Assembly (NCBI RefSeq): GCF_004353225.1
Contig: NZ_CP037934.1
Coordinates: 2,480,001-2,544,000, forward strand
Reading direction: 5' to 3'
Origin: Marinobacter sp. JH2
GTDB taxonomy: Bacteria > Pseudomonadota > Gammaproteobacteria > Pseudomonadales > Oleiphilaceae
Length of the DNA: 64,000 nt
Shown here one piece after another: positions 1 to 8,680 of this stretch (the stretch's first letter is position 1; each line of letters starts with the position of its first letter). Both the position numbers and the translations under genes were made by a program. The notes under the pieces are model-generated. The model was given only the letters and a program-made list of their open reading frames with translations. It did not search any database and was not told the DNA's origin.

Positions 1-359
1 TTGCCGGCATCCTTCCCGACCAATCTCCACGTGGCAAAACCAACGCCTACGCACCTTTTTTCGGAATGGAAGTGCGCACGATGACGTTGGTCAACAAGCT
101 GATACTGAAAACGGGCGCGAACGTACTGGTGGCCTTCGCCGAACGACTACCTCAAAGCAACGGTTTCCGCATTATCGTGGAAGAAGCCGCACCCGGAAAC
201 GGGGATGCAGACCCAGTTGCCGCAGCAACGGCCTTGAACGAATCCGTCGAGAAGGTTGTTCGAATGGCACCTGAGCAGTATCAATGGGAGTATAAGAGGC
301 TCCGGCACCGGCCGCCTGGAAACCCGAATCCGTATTACCCTGACAAAATCTGTCGCTGA
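1..359 (+). CDS. lpxL: Lipid A biosynthesis acyltransferase, C-terminal part
   Basis: Only the last ~118 residues are in the window; the reading frame is open from base 3 and the start lies upstream. The visible part has the DQ-x-P-x-G-K / APFFG stretch, the TMTLVN segment, an AERL segment and the typical end of the LpxL/HtrB acyltransferase family (PEQYQWEYKR followed by a proline-rich tail). These inner-membrane enzymes add a secondary acyl chain to Kdo-lipid A using acyl-ACP. The HX4D catalytic motif would lie before the window and cannot be checked. It runs in the same direction as the three LPS-related genes that follow, so it belongs functionally with the core/LPS cluster. Whether it is the lauroyl (LpxL) or the second (LpxM) enzyme cannot be decided from this fragment. 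Confidence 0.8.
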   Translation, partial: AGILPDQSPRGKTNAYAPFFGMEVRTMTLVNKLILKTGANVLVAFAERLPQSNGFRIIVEEAAPGNGDADPVAAATALNESVEKVVRMAPEQYQWEYKRLRHRPPGNPNPYYPDKICR

Positions 360-465
360 CTTGCCATTGCCCAATATCTGAGCAAGTACAGACAGGCATC
401 TGACCAGCACCCGCGTTATACTAGCCACTTTCTATTACACGCTAACATTTGGACACTGGAACTTT

Positions 466-1305
466 ATGACCCCAACGTCAATTGGTGTTGTTATCACCAC
501 CTACAACTCTCCCCTCTGGCTGAGCAAAGTACTGACGGGTTATGAATGCCAGACATTCACTAAGTTCCGGGTGATCATTGCTGACGACGGTTCCACCGAT
601 GAAACCCGTGCGTTGATCAATAGCTTTAAAGAGCGCGGCATTTTGGCGATCGACCATGTATGGCATGAGGACGACGGTTTTCGGAAATGCCAAATCCTCA
701 ACAAAGCCATTCGTGAAACGAGTTGCGACTACCTGATTTTCACCGATGGCGATTGCATACCCGAGCCGGATTTCGTAAAAACTCACCACGACCTTGCTAG
801 GCCGGGGCTATTTTTGTCGGGTGGTTATATCAAGCTCACCATGCCGGTGTCTGAAGCCATTGCCGATGACGACATCCGCTCCGGAGTCATATTCAAGCGG
901 GACTGGCTGGTGACTCACGGGCAGCCGAAGAATCACAAATTGTGGAAACTTTCCCCTTCAACGGGATTCCGTAATTTCATGAACCGCATCACCCCTGCCG
1001 CTGCAAGCTGGAATGGCATGAACAGTTCTACCTGGACTCAGGATTTGATTGCCGTTAACGGATTCAATGAAGACATGCAGTACGGTGGTTTAGATCGCGA
1101 ACTCGGCGAGCGCCTCTGGAACTACGGCCACAAATCTCAGCAGATACGCTACAGCACGGTTTGCCTTCACCTCGATCACGCTCGTGGCTATTCCAAGCCC
1201 GAGATCTGGGCTAAAAACCGGGCTATCCGAAAAGCGGTGAAAGACAATAAAACCTTCTGGGCGGAAAACGGCATCGCAAACGACCGACCAACGGCCCCTA
1301 AATAA
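466..1305 (+). CDS. Family 2 glycosyltransferase (LPS core/polysaccharide)
   Basis: 279 residues, ATG start. The N-terminal GT-A fold is clear: VVITTYN at residues 8-14, ADDGSTDE at 39-46 with the nucleotide-sugar binding Asp pair, and a DxD-type FTDGD at 93-97. Around residues 198-222 a GFNED...GGLDRELGERL segment resembles the C-terminal domain of galactosyltransferase-7C-type enzymes, where the acidic residues help bind the acceptor. The expected role is transfer of a sugar from a nucleotide donor to the growing LPS core or a related glycan on the cytoplasmic side. It lies 106 bp after the lipid A acyltransferase and 29 bp before a second glycosyltransferase-like gene, all on the same strand, so probably one transcript. 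Donor and linkage are unknown. Confidence 0.85.
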   Translation: MTPTSIGVVITTYNSPLWLSKVLTGYECQTFTKFRVIIADDGSTDETRALINSFKERGILAIDHVWHEDDGFRKCQILNKAIRETSCDYLIFTDGDCIPEPDFVKTHHDLARPGLFLSGGYIKLTMPVSEAIADDDIRSGVIFKRDWLVTHGQPKNHKLWKLSPSTGFRNFMNRITPAAASWNGMNSSTWTQDLIAVNGFNEDMQYGGLDRELGERLWNYGHKSQQIRYSTVCLHLDHARGYSKPEIWAKNRAIRKAVKDNKTFWAENGIANDRPTAPK

Positions 1306-1334
1306 GTACAAGCCTCTGATCAAAGGTTCTGAGA

Positions 1335-2165
1335 ATGAAAGTTAAAGAATATCCACCGTCGTTGTGGCGCACACTTCAGCTGAAATCGTTTCCTGCTACG
1401 AAGATCAAAGGTGGGCATTCTCAGAGCGCTGCCCAAGATGTGGTTATCTCGTTTACATCGATCGCATCGAGACTTGAGTACGCGCACTTGGCGGTGCGAA
1501 GCATTCTCACTCAGACAGTAACGCCTGAGCGCATTGTTCTCTGGCTTGGAAAAGACTGCGAGCCGAAAATCCCTCAACCATTGCTCAAATTAACCGGCGA
1601 CATATTTAGCATTAGATTCTGCGAAGACGTGGGCCCCCATACCAAACTGATTTATAGCCTCTCTGAATTTCCAGATCGCCGTATTGTCACCTGTGACGAT
1701 GACCTGATGTACCCTAAGGATTGGTTGGAAAATCTCCTAAAAGCAGCCGAAGAGTTTCCAAATGAGATTATCGGCAATCAGTGTCGACTGATCACGGCGG
1801 CGGCTGATGGGGAGCTTTGGCCTTATAAAAAATGGCCATACGAACAACCGGGCGCATCGCATGCCAACACGCTCCCCCTAGGTTATGCTGGCGTTATCTA
1901 TCCTCCAAAATCACTCCCCGAGTCAACGCTATCGCGCGAACTGTTCAAACAGCTATCACCGAAAGCTGACGACTTGTGGTTCAAGGCTATGAGCGCCGTA
2001 AACGGTACCAAATCCAGACGCTCTCCCTACCAGACGAGCAAGCCGCTGCCAATCCCATTCTCACAGGCCGTATCCCTGAAAAAGACTAACGTCAGGGAAG
2101 ATGGTAACCGAGAGCAATGGTGCAAGCTTGCAGAGCACTTCGAACTGACATTAGACAGAGCTTAA
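1335..2165 (+). CDS. Glycosyltransferase-like protein with DDD motif
   Basis: 276 residues. It starts at an ATG with AAGG about 9 bases upstream. Residues 39-47 (SFTSIASRL), a GPHTKL segment at 100-105 and a DDDL motif at 121-124 are the hallmarks of a GT-A-like glycosyltransferase group often found in polysaccharide loci; the three Asp residues are the likely metal/donor site. There is no signal peptide or membrane segment, so it should act in the cytoplasm. It sits between a GT2 gene and a kinase-like gene on the same strand. Its stop codon lies just before the preferred start of the next gene, which suggests translational coupling. The exact sugar and acceptor are not known, and the family is less firmly recognised than the neighbouring GT2 enzymes. 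Confidence 0.65.
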   Translation: MKVKEYPPSLWRTLQLKSFPATKIKGGHSQSAAQDVVISFTSIASRLEYAHLAVRSILTQTVTPERIVLWLGKDCEPKIPQPLLKLTGDIFSIRFCEDVGPHTKLIYSLSEFPDRRIVTCDDDLMYPKDWLENLLKAAEEFPNEIIGNQCRLITAAADGELWPYKKWPYEQPGASHANTLPLGYAGVIYPPKSLPESTLSRELFKQLSPKADDLWFKAMSAVNGTKSRRSPYQTSKPLPIPFSQAVSLKKTNVREDGNREQWCKLAEHFELTLDRA

Positions 2166-2173
2166 ATCGGTAC

Positions 2174-2986
2174 ATGCAATATTTACGGGACACACTGTTT
2201 CAGCAAGTTGATGTGGGCCACGGCATCACAGCCTTTAAGCGTACCGACTGGCCTAATGAAGACAGGGAGTCTGGCAGCTGGAAAGAAGCAATCGCAAACA
2301 TGCTCCATGGAGAACAGCCCAAAGCTAGCGTCCCATGGAGCAAAGGTGCTTCCAGCCCCGTCATACTAAAAGTAAACGCGCTGAAGTACTCAAGTCAGCG
2401 AGTAAGGGCTCTACTAGGAATTCAGCGCCATGGCCGATATGAATGGGCTACCGCCGAAATCCATACCGCTCTGCAGATGCAGGGGAAACCTTACATACCA
2501 AAACTGTATGCATACGGGTGGTCAAAAACTCGTTTCGGCTTGCCGGACAGAATATTCTCGATAACGGAATTTCTGAGCGAAACCAAAAGCGTTGAAGAGA
2601 TTGCTCGCGACGAGGAAAGTTCCGGAATAGCATTACGCTTGGCTCTCGACACATTCCGCCAGGCCATCGACGACGGCCTTCTTCACTTAGACCCTTGGGC
2701 TGGAAATTGCCTGATTTCTGATGACCAGAAAAAATGCTGGCTGGTCGATCTAGAGTTTTCCAAGCTTAACAGTCAAGCCCCCATCGAACATACGTTGGGC
2801 TTTTGCTGCGGATTTTTCTACAAGGGAAGTATAACTAAACGCTTCACCCCTCTTGAGTACCGTGGATTTGTGGCAGATTGGTTTTCCCAAGCATTGCCAA
2901 ACAGAAACTTGCAACTCTTTATCGAGAAGATGGACTTTTACATGAATAATCATGTGAAAAGGAAGCGGCGTTTCGCAGCGTTTTAG
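2174..2986 (+). CDS. Small LPS/sugar kinase-like protein
   Basis: 270 residues from the ATG at 2174, eight bases after the upstream stop; an in-frame start at 2117 would overlap the previous gene by about 50 bases and is less likely. It has a minimal protein-kinase-like fold: a candidate ATP-binding Lys66 (VILKVN), a catalytic loop HLDPWAGN at 171-178 (HxD...N) and a metal-binding VDLE at 191-194 in place of DFG. The layout resembles KdkA/WaaP-type kinases that phosphorylate inner-core LPS sugars rather than proteins. With two glycosyltransferases upstream, phosphorylation of a core residue is the best guess. It ends exactly where the convergent glycosyltransferase gene ends (TAG at 2984-2986 against TAG on the other strand at 2987-2989). 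Substrate not shown. Confidence 0.6.
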   Translation: MQYLRDTLFQQVDVGHGITAFKRTDWPNEDRESGSWKEAIANMLHGEQPKASVPWSKGASSPVILKVNALKYSSQRVRALLGIQRHGRYEWATAEIHTALQMQGKPYIPKLYAYGWSKTRFGLPDRIFSITEFLSETKSVEEIARDEESSGIALRLALDTFRQAIDDGLLHLDPWAGNCLISDDQKKCWLVDLEFSKLNSQAPIEHTLGFCCGFFYKGSITKRFTPLEYRGFVADWFSQALPNRNLQLFIEKMDFYMNNHVKRKRRFAAF

Positions 2987-3862
2987 CTATAAGCGAAGCA
3001 TTGATAGAAGCAGCCGCTTGAAAGCCCGAACATCCAGCCGGTTTACACGCAAAATCCGCACAAGCGTCCGCCTATAATCCTTTATTAGTCCCGCATCTTT
3101 TTGTCGTCTTGCCAACAAATTCAGGTAACGAGAGGCCAGCTTAGGATGACGATCAATAAAGTCCGAATGCCTATCCGCAACCAAAGCGTCACTTTGGGCC
3201 TGTTTAAGCAGGTTCTCATTGGTGCTCAGCCGAGGCCCCGCATGAACAAAACAGTCAACAAGAGGCGTTGTTATAGCGCCACAGCCGCTCCCGCCACTTA
3301 ACATCCTAAACGCTAACTCACGATCCTCAGACACCGTAAGCGATTCATCAAACCCTTCAAATTGACGTAGGACTTCGGTTCTAAAGCACATCCCACTAGC
3401 TCCTACGTAGGCCACGGCTTCGTAGTCTAGCTCTGAAGAACGGGACTGCCGACGAATCATGCACGGCCGCTGACGGGCTACCGTACTTTTCCCGGACGAT
3501 TCATCGTGAACGCTTAATGAAGACCACGCAAAATCAATCTCACCTTTATTCGAATCAAAAAATTCGATCATAGCTGCCGCATAGTCAGGGTGTAGCACAT
3601 CGTCATCATCCAAGAACGCAATGTACTCGCCGGTCGCTTGCGCTAGCCCCGTATTACGAGCTGCGGACACACCACGAGCATACTCATGACGAAACCCAAA
3701 AACCTGGGAACCCATTTTCTCGTAATTAGCAGCGGGACAACTTCCATCATCCACCACGATTATTTCGAGATCCTCATAGGACTGCTTCACTGACGATTCG
3801 ACCGCTTTTTTCAGCCGATCAGGTCGGTTATGAGTAGGGATTATGATTGATAGTTTAGGCAT
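2987..3862 (-). CDS. Family 2 glycosyltransferase
   Basis: 291 residues, ATG start with a GAGAG stretch just upstream. This is a classical GT2 enzyme: SIIIPTHNR at residues 5-13, VVDDGS at 36-41, ARGVSAARNTG at 62-72 and the DDDD metal/donor site at 85-88. No membrane segment is visible, so it is probably a cytoplasmic, membrane-associated sugar transferase for LPS core or O-unit assembly. It is transcribed towards the upstream kinase with no bases between the two stop codons and away from waaL, so it probably has its own promoter in the 168-bp gap at 3863-4030. Donor and acceptor specificity cannot be read from sequence. Confidence 0.87.
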   Translation of the reverse strand: MPKLSIIIPTHNRPDRLKKAVESSVKQSYEDLEIIVVDDGSCPAANYEKMGSQVFGFRHEYARGVSAARNTGLAQATGEYIAFLDDDDVLHPDYAAAMIEFFDSNKGEIDFAWSSLSVHDESSGKSTVARQRPCMIRRQSRSSELDYEAVAYVGASGMCFRTEVLRQFEGFDESLTVSEDRELAFRMLSGGSGCGAITTPLVDCFVHAGPRLSTNENLLKQAQSDALVADRHSDFIDRHPKLASRYLNLLARRQKDAGLIKDYRRTLVRILRVNRLDVRAFKRLLLSMLRL

Positions 3863-4030
3863 AGCTCTCTCGCCAATTGGGTTTACGCGAGTGAAAAAGT
3901 ATATCTGATTAAGCTTTAGCGTTCAGCGCCCGCATACTGCATTACACAAAGAACATAACCGCCTATCAGACCACAAACATGGTACGATACGCATTCTTTA
4001 CCATGCCGCCAGCTTTTCAAGAAACCATCC

Positions 4031-5251
4031 ATGTTCAAACACACCCCACAGGCTTTCCGTGCCTCGGACTGGCTAAACATGATCAATTTTGCTCCGCTCG
4101 TCTACGTCATGACCGTGATGTGGTGGATACCGGATGGTGACAAATATTCTCCAGCCATTATTCTTGCCATTCTAGTTTTTTTCATTGCGTCACAAGCTTG
4201 GAAAACTAGCCAAAGGGCTGAAAATAGTGCCAAACATCTTTTTGCGAGTGCCGTCACTGCATCCGCTCTAATTTGTGGGACTGGTTACTTACTTAACGGT
4301 GGCAGCATTTCAGAGTTAAGAACACTTGCAGCCCTATCGATTTTTGCGTGGCTATCAACTGCTTTCAAGCTCAATTACTGGGCTTGGTTGGCAGTCATTT
4401 TTATTGCAGCAGCAGGTTTTGTTACCGTAAGCTACTACCAGTACTTCATTGAAGGAATACCTCGCACGCACCTTTATTACAACCCTATTCCTTACGCGAC
4501 GGGTCTCGCTACCGTAATGGTCAGCTCTCTCTTTTTAGCAGTGACATCCCGAAAACTACCCGTCACATTATCCGCTTGGGTAGTCACTCTGCTTCTCTTT
4601 TCAGCGACTGCAATGACCGGGACTCGAGGAGTTGTTCTTCCAGCCTCGGCGATCCTATGCACTGTGACAATCTATTATCTTTGCGGCAGAAAAAAGCTCA
4701 GAAAAACGGCGATCGCTGCAACGGTGGCTACACTCACTCTCATCACTGCACTTGGCGCGCACATTTTTGAAGACCGCATCAATCTCACGGTAACGGAGCT
4801 GTCTCTCATTGCGTCTGGAAACAAAACCAGCTCAATCGGGCTACGCCTACAGTTTTGGGAGGCGGCATCCGTAATGGCGACGATGGAGCCACTTACCGGA
4901 CTTGGGGAGGGTCACAAGTCTGTCTATCAAGATTTAGCGGCCCAGGGATTGGTTGACCAAAAAGCAGCAGCCTACGCGCCCTACCACTATCACAACCAAT
5001 TTCTGGACACTCTCGTTAAGCAGGGAGTTCCCGGGTTGCTAGCTTTATTGCTCTTACTTGGCTTGCCCTTGGCGCTCGCGGCAAAATATTATCGCGACAC
5101 GCCATTAGTGCTTGGCAGCATCGGAGGAATGACAGTTCTGTATACCGTAGCATCACTCACTGACGTCCCGTTCAACCACCCTGTGACGATCAACCTTTTC
5201 GTGTTGTCATCGATAGCACTGTTTAGCCTGAAAACCGAATCACAGCGCTAA
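4031..5251 (+). CDS. waaL: O-antigen ligase family protein (Wzy_C domain)
   Basis: 406 residues with about ten to twelve hydrophobic segments, as expected for the WaaL/Wzy_C inner-membrane family. A large periplasmic loop lies between roughly residues 245 and 325. Family hallmarks are a conserved Arg in TGTRG (Arg199) and the HNQFL motif starting at His321, the position of the ligase catalytic His. The enzyme would transfer undecaprenyl-linked O-antigen to lipid A-core in the periplasm; some members instead polymerise O-units (Wzy) or glycosylate proteins, and sequence alone does not separate these. It is divergent from the GT2 gene at 2987-3862 and convergent with a GT25 gene only 6 bp away. 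Ribosome-binding site is weak. Confidence 0.8.
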   Translation: MFKHTPQAFRASDWLNMINFAPLVYVMTVMWWIPDGDKYSPAIILAILVFFIASQAWKTSQRAENSAKHLFASAVTASALICGTGYLLNGGSISELRTLAALSIFAWLSTAFKLNYWAWLAVIFIAAAGFVTVSYYQYFIEGIPRTHLYYNPIPYATGLATVMVSSLFLAVTSRKLPVTLSAWVVTLLLFSATAMTGTRGVVLPASAILCTVTIYYLCGRKKLRKTAIAATVATLTLITALGAHIFEDRINLTVTELSLIASGNKTSSIGLRLQFWEAASVMATMEPLTGLGEGHKSVYQDLAAQGLVDQKAAAYAPYHYHNQFLDTLVKQGVPGLLALLLLLGLPLALAAKYYRDTPLVLGSIGGMTVLYTVASLTDVPFNHPVTINLFVLSSIALFSLKTESQR

Positions 5252-5257
5252 CAACGT

Positions 5258-6034
5258 TTACGGCACAACTCGCCTGTACCCAGCGAGTTTGCAGCGAGCG
5301 GCGCCGAACTTTCGCTTCAATCTTAACCGGCGCTTCTTTAAGTAGTTAGCAAAACCTTTCTCAGCTTTCTCACTCAGACCTGCACGACTACTTTCAATAT
5401 AGCTTTCATTTCGATCTTCTGGGTGCGCCAGCCGGTTGCTAAAGTGAATGACCCCGTCCGCTTCCGTAACAAAAAACATCCCCCAAGCATCAGCCAGTTT
5501 TAACGACTCTCTTTGGGTCGCCAAAATACGTTCAGCGCTTGATCGAGTTATGCCATAACAGCAGGTACGAAGTACGTGAGCATTTGAGTACGGGGGGAGC
5601 GCATATACATTATCTCGCCCGGCCCCTTTGCCGACTATGTACTTCCTGGAAGGCAGACCTTCTTGGCCACCAAAGATAATCAAACCATCAGCAGGAATGG
5701 CCCACAGATCTTCGATGGATTCCGTTAAAGATCCATCGTCTCCGATCACATCGTCCTCAAGGATAACGGCTCGCTCAGCTTCAGTTTGTAGAAAGAACTC
5801 AAGTGCCTTTATATGACTTAAACTACAGCCCACCTCGGCCGGCGCGAGTATCCGACGATGATTTACCATTGCGCTTGACGCGTAGCGGAAATAGTCTTGG
5901 GCCCCTAGTTTTCGGCCATCCACTGCCTCTACCAAAGTCATGGAGGAGTATAGCTCAGGAAAACTTTTCTCTAAGCGCTCGCGACGAGCAGAGTCCCCTT
6001 TCATGGAGACCAAAAATATCGGTGTGCTTTTCAT
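5258..6034 (-). CDS. Family 25 LPS glycosyltransferase
   Basis: 258 residues. GT25 features are an EVGCSLSH segment at residues 67-74 and VILEDDV at 90-96 carrying the DxD-like acidic site; a conserved YGITRSSA segment follows further on. GT25 enzymes (LgtB/Lex-1-like) add galactose or glucose to LPS outer core. The start is set to the ATG at 6034, which overlaps the stop of the upstream kinase gene by one base (TGATG) and has GAGAG upstream; a TTG three bases earlier is possible but less likely. The overlap shows co-transcription with the kinase genes at 6034-7493. The C-terminal tail is strongly basic, perhaps for membrane association. Confidence 0.82.
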   Translation of the reverse strand: MKSTPIFLVSMKGDSARRERLEKSFPELYSSMTLVEAVDGRKLGAQDYFRYASSAMVNHRRILAPAEVGCSLSHIKALEFFLQTEAERAVILEDDVIGDDGSLTESIEDLWAIPADGLIIFGGQEGLPSRKYIVGKGAGRDNVYALPPYSNAHVLRTCCYGITRSSAERILATQRESLKLADAWGMFFVTEADGVIHFSNRLAHPEDRNESYIESSRAGLSEKAEKGFANYLKKRRLRLKRKFGAARCKLAGYRRVVP

Positions 6035-6732
6035 CAATCAAACTCTCGATCGGGTGCCGCATCTCTGGCGGCACGCTTGATGCGTAACATTTGCTTTTTC
6101 TCAAAGACCCGCTGTTTAAAACTTTCGGGATCAGACCTTAATCCCCCCGGACTTGCCCCCCAAGCATCCAAGTATGATGCGTGCAAGATCCGCGGCAAAT
6201 CTTCGGGTGGAAGCCTCGCCCCCAAATTGGCCAAATTCGTAAGCGCCAGCGATTCACTCAGACCTCGCGGGTGCAGCCGCACATCATCCTCGTCCACCAT
6301 TCGGATAACGTCATCGGCATTTATCAGGTAATTGGTCAAATTGCAGTCGAGTTGCTCAATCCCTAACTTATGGAGATCAGCTACACAGCGCCCTAAAAGG
6401 TGCAAAAGCTCTAAGACGCGAGTTTGATCATTTTGCTCGTAGGCTGACCTAAGAACCTCACGCATTGATCTATATCCCGAGAGGAATTCAGTAGCAAAAC
6501 CAAAACACTGAAGTTTCTGAACCCACCCAGCATATACAATACCCGGCACCGGCCCACCTGCTCGACGGATTTTCTTTCCTCGCCGTAGTGCTCTCAACCA
6601 ATGAATCAATCCAAACAACGGCTTTCGATAGCATTTGATCGCAACTTCCTGCCCATCAACCAAGGCACGATAAGTAATGCGGGTGCGTCGAATATTGGAG
6701 TGAAGTTCTTCTTTAAACTCGATAGTGGCCAT
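6034..6732 (-). CDS. KdkA/WaaP-like small kinase with altered HxD motif
   Basis: 232 residues. It resembles a short bacterial LPS/sugar kinase: AIKCYRKP with Lys33 as the possible ATP-binding residue, catalytic-loop QLDCNLTN at 127-134 and VDEDD at 146-150. The His of the usual HxD is replaced by Gln127, and the acidic motif is more acidic than a normal DFG. The Asp and Asn needed for catalysis and metal binding are kept, so activity is possible. The stop overlaps the start of the GT25 gene, and kdkA ends 29 bp upstream, so these three genes are probably one operon for inner-core modification. Function as a core-sugar kinase is inferred from context; a structural or regulatory pseudokinase is the alternative. 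Confidence 0.6.
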   Translation of the reverse strand: MATIEFKEELHSNIRRTRITYRALVDGQEVAIKCYRKPLFGLIHWLRALRRGKKIRRAGGPVPGIVYAGWVQKLQCFGFATEFLSGYRSMREVLRSAYEQNDQTRVLELLHLLGRCVADLHKLGIEQLDCNLTNYLINADDVIRMVDEDDVRLHPRGLSESLALTNLANLGARLPPEDLPRILHASYLDAWGASPGGLRSDPESFKQRVFEKKQMLRIKRAARDAAPDREFD

Positions 6733-6761
6733 CAGTAAAAATTGCGCTCTAAAACATCAAA

Positions 6762-7493
6762 TTAACGTTCTTCATGCTCATAGGCATGAAGCAGAACGTC
6801 CCAGTTCGCTTGTCGCTCTCTATCGCTTAGATGCACACATCGTTTCTCAACAGAACGACGTAAGCGACTTAGATTCCTCTGGCGCCACGGAGAATCTGGC
6901 CCTTTTTCAGTCGGTTCCACTAGCCTGCATCGATCGAAGTCAATCAGATAAATACGCTCGTCCGCCACCAAGATATTGTCACAATTCAAGTCCACATGAT
7001 CCAAACCATGATCGTGAAACTGACGTATCACTCTACCCAACTTTCTCCATAGATCCTTACGAGTGATCGACGCACAGTCAGCAAAGGTTACAGCACCGGG
7101 TATACGTTTAATCAAAATGGCCGCCTGATACCAAAACCAACGACGCCGCCAGACAATCGCAGCAACAGGCTCCGGCACGGGCAAGCCCGCAGCATACAAT
7201 CGTTCGAGCAGTCGATGCTCCGCCACCGATCGTGCACGCTCAAAACCTGTAAAAAAGTAGGTTACCTTAGAAAGGCGGGACATAAGCCCGCCCCGACGGT
7301 AGTGTCGAAGAACAAGATTGTCTGAATCTCGGCGAATAAACCAAGCCCCCCCTCTGCCCCCAGAGGAGACAGGTTCTGAACGGTCACCCCAGTAGTCGGG
7401 ATAAAACCATGCTTCAGTAACACCGTGAAAGGCTTCAGCAACCACTAGCTTTAGCTGATCAGGAGGAGTAATTCGGCTCGTGGCAGAGTTCAC
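6762..7493 (-). CDS. kdkA: 3-deoxy-D-manno-octulosonic acid (Kdo) kinase
   Basis: 243 residues. The kinase core is clear: glycine-rich GGRGG at 45-49, VLRHYRRGGLM at 61-71 with Arg/Lys in the ATP-binding strand, catalytic loop HVDLNCDN at 166-173 and LIDFDRCR at 183-190. The DLN..N and LIDFD patterns match the KdkA family, which phosphorylates the 4-position of Kdo in the inner core using ATP on the cytoplasmic side. In organisms with KdkA a single phosphorylated Kdo is common. The start is a GTG at 7493, with GGAG about 10 bases upstream. It is first in a probable operon with the small kinase-like gene and the GT25 gene. Confidence 0.85.
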   Translation of the reverse strand: MNSATSRITPPDQLKLVVAEAFHGVTEAWFYPDYWGDRSEPVSSGGRGGAWFIRRDSDNLVLRHYRRGGLMSRLSKVTYFFTGFERARSVAEHRLLERLYAAGLPVPEPVAAIVWRRRWFWYQAAILIKRIPGAVTFADCASITRKDLWRKLGRVIRQFHDHGLDHVDLNCDNILVADERIYLIDFDRCRLVEPTEKGPDSPWRQRNLSRLRRSVEKRCVHLSDRERQANWDVLLHAYEHEER

Positions 7494-7623
7494 AAACTAT
7501 TTTCTCCGAGGCTGGCACTGACCGGAGCCAGATAAAGACGTTGATAGCTCAATAGGCTAAACTGGCGATCAGTTTACCAACGAGCCCTTCTGGGCTCCAC
7601 ATCCTGCTGTAAAAGATTCGTAA

Positions 7624-8670
7624 ATGGCTCTTAATTCGATGAAATCCATCTGTATCCTCCGCCTATCCGCCATCGGCGACGTCACTCACGTCATCCCGGT
7701 TGTACTTAGCCTTCAAGAGCAACTCCCCGGCGTTCATATCACGTGGGTCATTGGCAAAATCGAAGCCAAGCTCATTGGCGATTTGCCAGGGGTCGAGTTC
7801 ATCATCTTCGACAAGAAAACCGGCCGTCAAGGCTATGCGGACCTGCGAAAACAGATGAAAGATCGCAAGTTCGATGCCTTGCTGCACATGCAGGTCGCGC
7901 TGCGAGCAAACCTCGCCGCAGCGTTGATTCCGGCCAAGATCAAAGTCGGCTACGACAAAGCCCGCAGTAAAGACTTGCACAGTTTGTTCATCAACAAGCG
8001 TATTGCTCCCGCGCCCCAGCAACACGTCAGGGATTGCCTGGCAAGTTTCCTTGAGCCGTTGGGACTCAAGGCAGCCCCTCCCCGGTGGCACATCCCTCTG
8101 ACAGATGCGGATCACGAATTTGCTCGCAGCCACTTGGCGGCTGACCGAAAGAACCTGATCATCAGTCCCTGCGCCAGCCACACGTTAAGGAATTGGCCAG
8201 CCGAGCGCTACGCGCAGCTTGCAGACTACGCTATCGAAACTTACGGCATGAAGGTCATTCTGGTGGGTAGTCCTGCGCCTTTTGAAGCCGAGTACTGCAC
8301 CGCCATCGAAAGCGCCATGAAGCAAAAAGCGGACAACATTTGCGGCAAAGACACTCTGAAGCAGCTCACGGCTTTAATGAGTGAGGCCGACCTTGTGGTT
8401 GCACCGGATACCGGCCCCGCCCACATCGCCAGCTCGGTGAACACCGATGTCTTAGGCATTTTCGCCGCCAGTAACCCCAATCGCTCAGGGCCCTACAATT
8501 CGCTGAAATGGTGCGTTAATCGCTACCCGGAAGCGCTGCAAAAGTTTACCGATAAAACCGTGGAAGAAGCGCGCTGGGGCGCCAAGGCAGAATTCGAAGG
8601 GGCGATGGAACTGGTGTCGGTCAAAGACGCAGCTGAAATGTTGGATCGCTGGGTGACCGAAAAAAACTGA
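7624..8670 (+). CDS. Family 9 glycosyltransferase (ADP-heptose:LPS heptosyltransferase-like)
   Basis: 348 residues. GT9 features are an N-terminal ILRLSAIGDVTH segment at residues 11-22 and the donor-binding region VVAPDTGPAHIASS around residues 258-271 with Asp near 262, followed by a LGIFAASNP loop. WaaC, WaaF and WaaQ heptosyltransferases share this GT-B fold and add L-glycero-D-manno-heptose to Kdo or heptose. Which linkage this copy makes cannot be decided. An internal ATG at 7639 (MKSICILR) fits the family start about as well as 7624, since neither has a strong ribosome-binding site. In Pseudomonas, waaF/waaC likewise follow glnE-ilvE, which supports an inner-core role. A 50-bp dyad lies just after the stop. 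Confidence 0.85.
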   Translation: MALNSMKSICILRLSAIGDVTHVIPVVLSLQEQLPGVHITWVIGKIEAKLIGDLPGVEFIIFDKKTGRQGYADLRKQMKDRKFDALLHMQVALRANLAAALIPAKIKVGYDKARSKDLHSLFINKRIAPAPQQHVRDCLASFLEPLGLKAAPPRWHIPLTDADHEFARSHLAADRKNLIISPCASHTLRNWPAERYAQLADYAIETYGMKVILVGSPAPFEAEYCTAIESAMKQKADNICGKDTLKQLTALMSEADLVVAPDTGPAHIASSVNTDVLGIFAASNPNRSGPYNSLKWCVNRYPEALQKFTDKTVEEARWGAKAEFEGAMELVSVKDAAEMLDRWVTEKN

Positions 8671-8680
8671 ACTAAAATAC

